A stretch of DNA of 64,000 bases, taken from assembly GCA_013396635.1 (NCBI GenBank), contig WBMW01005298.1, forward strand, positions 1 through 64,000. The letters are read 5' to 3'. Below the pieces are notes generated by a model. That model made no database searches. It saw only the letters and a list, made by a program, of their open reading frames with translations, and was not told the DNA's origin. This stretch comes from Penelope pileata (lineage: Eukaryota; Chordata; Aves; Galliformes; Cracidae). Of this stretch, positions 60,958 to 64,000 are shown piece after piece. The position numbers were made by a program, and so were the translations under genes. The first letter of the stretch is position 1. The number at the start of each line of letters is the position of its first letter.

Positions 60958-63716
60958 AGCTTCTAGTTTAAGCCATCACTTGAAAAATTCTAGATTGGAT
61001 TGATCTTGATATTTGTCTGACATGCTTTAAAAATTCATGGAGAAGCAAGTAGGACAGTGTGGGAGAAGTGCTGGTTTTGTCTTTTGGGTAGCAGCCTGGC
61101 CATGCCCTTGTGTTCACAACTGTTGTGGTAAAAGCCGTGCTTAGTACAAGGGATGGAGGCTGTGCAAGCTTGTCTGTACACTTTAGCTTCCTGCTTTTTA
61201 ATATCTGATTTAAAAAAAGAAAAAAGCTGGAAAGATGATTTATTCAAAACAAAATCATCTTGGTGTTATGTTAGGAGTGGCTAGGGAGCCTTTCCCTGTA
61301 AGTGAGGGGCGGTTTGAGGATTGCTGGGCCGTGGCTTCCTTGCGGCTCTGGCCTGTTCTGGTGCCCAAGCGGCCTGGAGCTGGCCTTCAGCTTGCCAGCG
61401 GTTGGCATGGATTGGGAAGGGCTGAAATAGCTGTCACTGTGGAGAAGCAGGCCTCAGGCTGAAGCAGAGACCCCCTGCTACACAGACTGTGAGGGAAAGC
61501 AGCATCCATACACCTTCCCTTGTAGTCAAGCTGCATCCTAAGCCCCCAGGGAAGGCAGGATGAATGGTTGGGTCAAATAGTTTTTTTGAGAGGAAACTGT
61601 TTTTTTCAATTCTGCAGATGATGTGAACTAGGCTTCGAAGTCTGGTTATTTTGCTTCTTTTGATATTTTCCTTCTCTTTTTACACTGTGCGTAGAAAGGT
61701 GAAGTTTGTGTGTGGCTGCTGCTTCAGTGGTTCAGCATCTGTCAGTAGGAGTGAGGATTTGGCTCTCCTGCAACCTTATATCCATTGTACTTAATCAAAG
61801 TTCAGCAAGTTCATGGAGTTGAGAGGTAATGGTCCCGGCAGGGGGATACTGAATCTTCTGGAAGTTTAGTCATACCCATCAGGTGGAAGCACTGGATGTG
61901 TGCTCTCCGCCACACAAAAATGGAGACAGCCTTTCTCTCTGTCTAAGATTTGGTAACTTTTATTTGGCAAGACTGTGTCTTATTCCATGAAGAATGACTT
62001 TTGAGTCTGAACTCTGCAGCCTGACAGGAGGATTGAAGTGCTCCGCGATAGTACAGATATGATAATCCTTGCTCCTGTTCTGAGCAATTTCATGAAGAAA
62101 TACAAAACAAGTGTGTGAAATGGAGTACCAAATCGATTTGTGTTTCTCAGAGACTGCTGCTGCTGAATTCTGGGTAAAAGTAATGTAATGTTTGGAGAGA
62201 CTTAAAATTTCCAGTGATTGCAAGTTTATAGGCAGGGGGGGAAAGACCGCAAAAGAAAACTAGAAAGCGGTAATGCTTTTTTATAGCTAACATGACTGAA
62301 GAGTTGATTGTAACTTCTTTTCTGCTGACGTTTTACCCTACTGCAATAATGGAGCCCTGTCTTAGGCAGCGTCTATAGCAAATACACTGCGCTTGCTTTC
62401 ACAGCAGAACAGAGTTAAAACTAAACAGAAATAAAGAAAAGTTAGAAAGAAATAAGATGTTACACTTGATGATTGGTAACACCCTAGGTCCTAAGTCCAA
62501 GGCAAATGTGTTTGTCTTGGTTATATTAAGAGACTGCAAGTATTGTCACCCTGAGTTACTGAGTGTTGCATACTCCAAGTCTAAACTGTGGACTTGATCA
62601 ATTGTGTTAATGAGGAAAACCATTCCATATTTGAATGGCAAAATTCACTGTCATTCCTCTTTCTGATGCACTGTCTTTTCAGCAAAAGTTATAACTGAAA
62701 TATAGTAAATTCTTACATCTTAAGCTTGTCAGTATCTTCATTTAGAAAACATTTTTCATAGAGATTCAGCTAAGAATATCAGTTAATCAGAAGACAAAAT
62801 CTGCTCCTTTTTAAAAAAAACAAAAACCAAAGCATTTATGTAAAAGAAGAACTTGCAGTGTATTAGCTGTATTGTTCCTGATTGTATATCAAAATGTTTG
62901 AATTTTCTGTGCTTCTAAGAAGTAGTTTTTGTTCTAAGTCATTATATAATTCAGCAAGCCATCTGGCATGTGCATGTGCAAAAGGAAGGCAAAATTTAGG
63001 CTTTTAACTAATAATAACAGAAAACCCCAAATGTTGCAGCTGAGCCTACGGTTTATCAAATTTTAGTAAACTCATGTGACTAACTTCTAATGCTCGTTAC
63101 GCAGCATTTTAGAGGTTGATTATCACTCTTGTTTTCTGTTTAATGCTGTTTTTATCACCATTTTCTTCCATGTTTATGGAAGGAAACCTGAAAGTAGAGG
63201 GCCTTATCCATGTTGGCAACAGGAGGTAGCTGCTTCTAGTTACGATGAAGCGTATGCCGGCTGCTGTTTCAACTTGTTACCAACTTGAGTTGGACTGCGG
63301 AATCTGTTTAATGTCTAACAGTAACACAAAAACCTATGTCCAAATCATGTGTGCCTACTGTGTCTGCATTTGGCTTACTTGATGGTATAGTTCAGCTTTA
63401 GAAGTAGATTTATGGAGGTAGATACTAGTTGAGCGGATTTTGATGCATGGGGTTTTCTGAGTGAGAAGGTCAGCATGGGGACCTGCTTTGTGCTCCCAGC
63501 TCACCTTAAAATGCTCAGCCCCGTGCCTTGCTCTGGTGTGAGGAGCTAAATCTAGATGTCAGCAGAGTCCTGTTCAACCGTGTCTGCTGGTGTGACAGTG
63601 CTTCTGCCGGCGCAGCCTGTGACCTCAGCTTTCAGCTTTCTATTTCCTGAGCAGTTAGAGAGGAGTCATTGCCCCTGCCAGAGCTGTGTTCTTTGTGGCA
63701 CAGATGGAGGTCTGTT

Positions 63717-63855
63717 CATAGAATCATAGAATGGCCTGGGTTGGAAGGGACCCCAAGGATCATTAAGTTCCGACCCCCCTGCCACAGGCAGGGCCACCAA
63801 CCTCCAGATCTGATACTAGATCAGGTTGCCCAGGGCCCCATCCAACCTGGCCTTT
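63717..63855 (-). mobile_element. CR1 LINE 3' fragment, antisense
   Basis: The left edge has two terminal-repeat units, TTCATAGAATCATAGAATGG, followed by GTTGGAAGGGACC, the reverse complement of the CR1 3'UTR. CR1 similarity runs through GGCCCCATCCAACCTGGCCT and stops near 63855, where unrelated sequence begins. A CR1 subfamily different from that at 24173-24339 by its internal sequence. Confidence 0.92.
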
Positions 63856-64000
63856 TGACTGTCTTTTGGCAGTCTCCAGCTGCTGGTGGGGTAAACTCAT
63901 CATGAATAAAACAGATGAAGCCAAAGAATGAGAGTTAAATGCCAACCTGCTGCTTGTAAATTGTCAGGTATCTTCTAGTACAAAAGACGAAAATGGGAGC

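Larger units (their letters stand above)
50248..63716. other. DDX10: Long intron stretch, no gene seen
   Basis: More than 13 kb of AT-rich sequence. I recognise neither an exon nor a transposon. Simple repeats include (CAG)5 at 54482-54496 and an 11-C run at 60947-60957 after an A-rich tract. ORFs of 60-130 codons (for example 55664-56050 +, 51023-51346 -) are unrecognised and typical of chance frames in intron DNA. Confidence 0.45.
15841..64000 (+). other. DDX10: DDX10 long intron (3' end not in window)
   Basis: From the donor at 15841 to the window end I find no further DDX10 exon. I looked for the coding signatures expected next: a Lys-rich segment, a KITFTDEGE-like motif, the long Arg/Lys/Glu helix and the second acidic run. 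The intron is therefore inferred to be at least 48 kb. Human DDX10 is a very large gene with long 3' introns, which fits. A short or divergent exon could have been missed by eye. Confidence 0.6.

Noticed and set aside
63669..63945. ORFs on both strands at the window end
   Set aside because: They lie on the CR1 fragment at 63717-63855.

Overview
The window looks like bird genomic DNA, most likely a galliform (chicken-like) genome. It has AT-rich introns, about ten CR1 LINE fragments, several of which end in the avian ATTCTATG-type 3' repeat, and a piece of a feather beta-keratin gene. Two single N bases (1489 and 2718) point to a draft assembly. There is no prokaryotic content, and I see no CRISPR array, tRNA or rRNA.

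The one host gene I can support is DDX10, on the + strand. DDX10 is the nucleolar DEAD-box RNA helicase related to yeast Dbp4/Hca4. Two internal exons are visible: 10075-10163 (89 nt) and 15375-15840 (466 nt). They join cleanly across a phase-2 intron and encode the conserved region after the helicase core, followed by an acidic, low-complexity stretch. The rest of the window is intron: at least 10 kb before the first exon, 5.2 kb between the two, and at least 48 kb after the second. I looked for the preceding and following DDX10 exons by eye and did not find them, so the promoter, helicase core and C-terminus should lie outside the window.

Inside the first intron, on the opposite strand, are the 3' half of a feather beta-keratin gene (coding remnant 1302-1487, 3'UTR with an AATAAA signal to about 920) and, 250 bp away, a degraded hAT-Charlie DNA transposon (about 1743-2624) that still carries transposase C-terminal coding fragments. 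The keratin homology stops almost exactly at the N at 1489. It may therefore be a truncated pseudogene or a mis-assembled gene.

The remaining intron holds CR1 copies at 5290-5993 (+), 6594-6794 (-), 12892-13510 (-), 18686-19170 (-), 24173-24339 (-), 30271-30497 (-), 50074-50247 (-), 63717-63855 (-) and 45995-46074 (+), and an older candidate at 25262-25470 (-). There are also short simple repeats and a few GC- or CpG-rich islets that stand out from the background. The long ORFs in the introns look like chance or like shadows of repeats. I found no clear new biological system. The best leads are the antisense keratin remnant nested in DDX10 and the CpG-retaining intronic segments near 28.1 kb and 38.4-39.4 kb.
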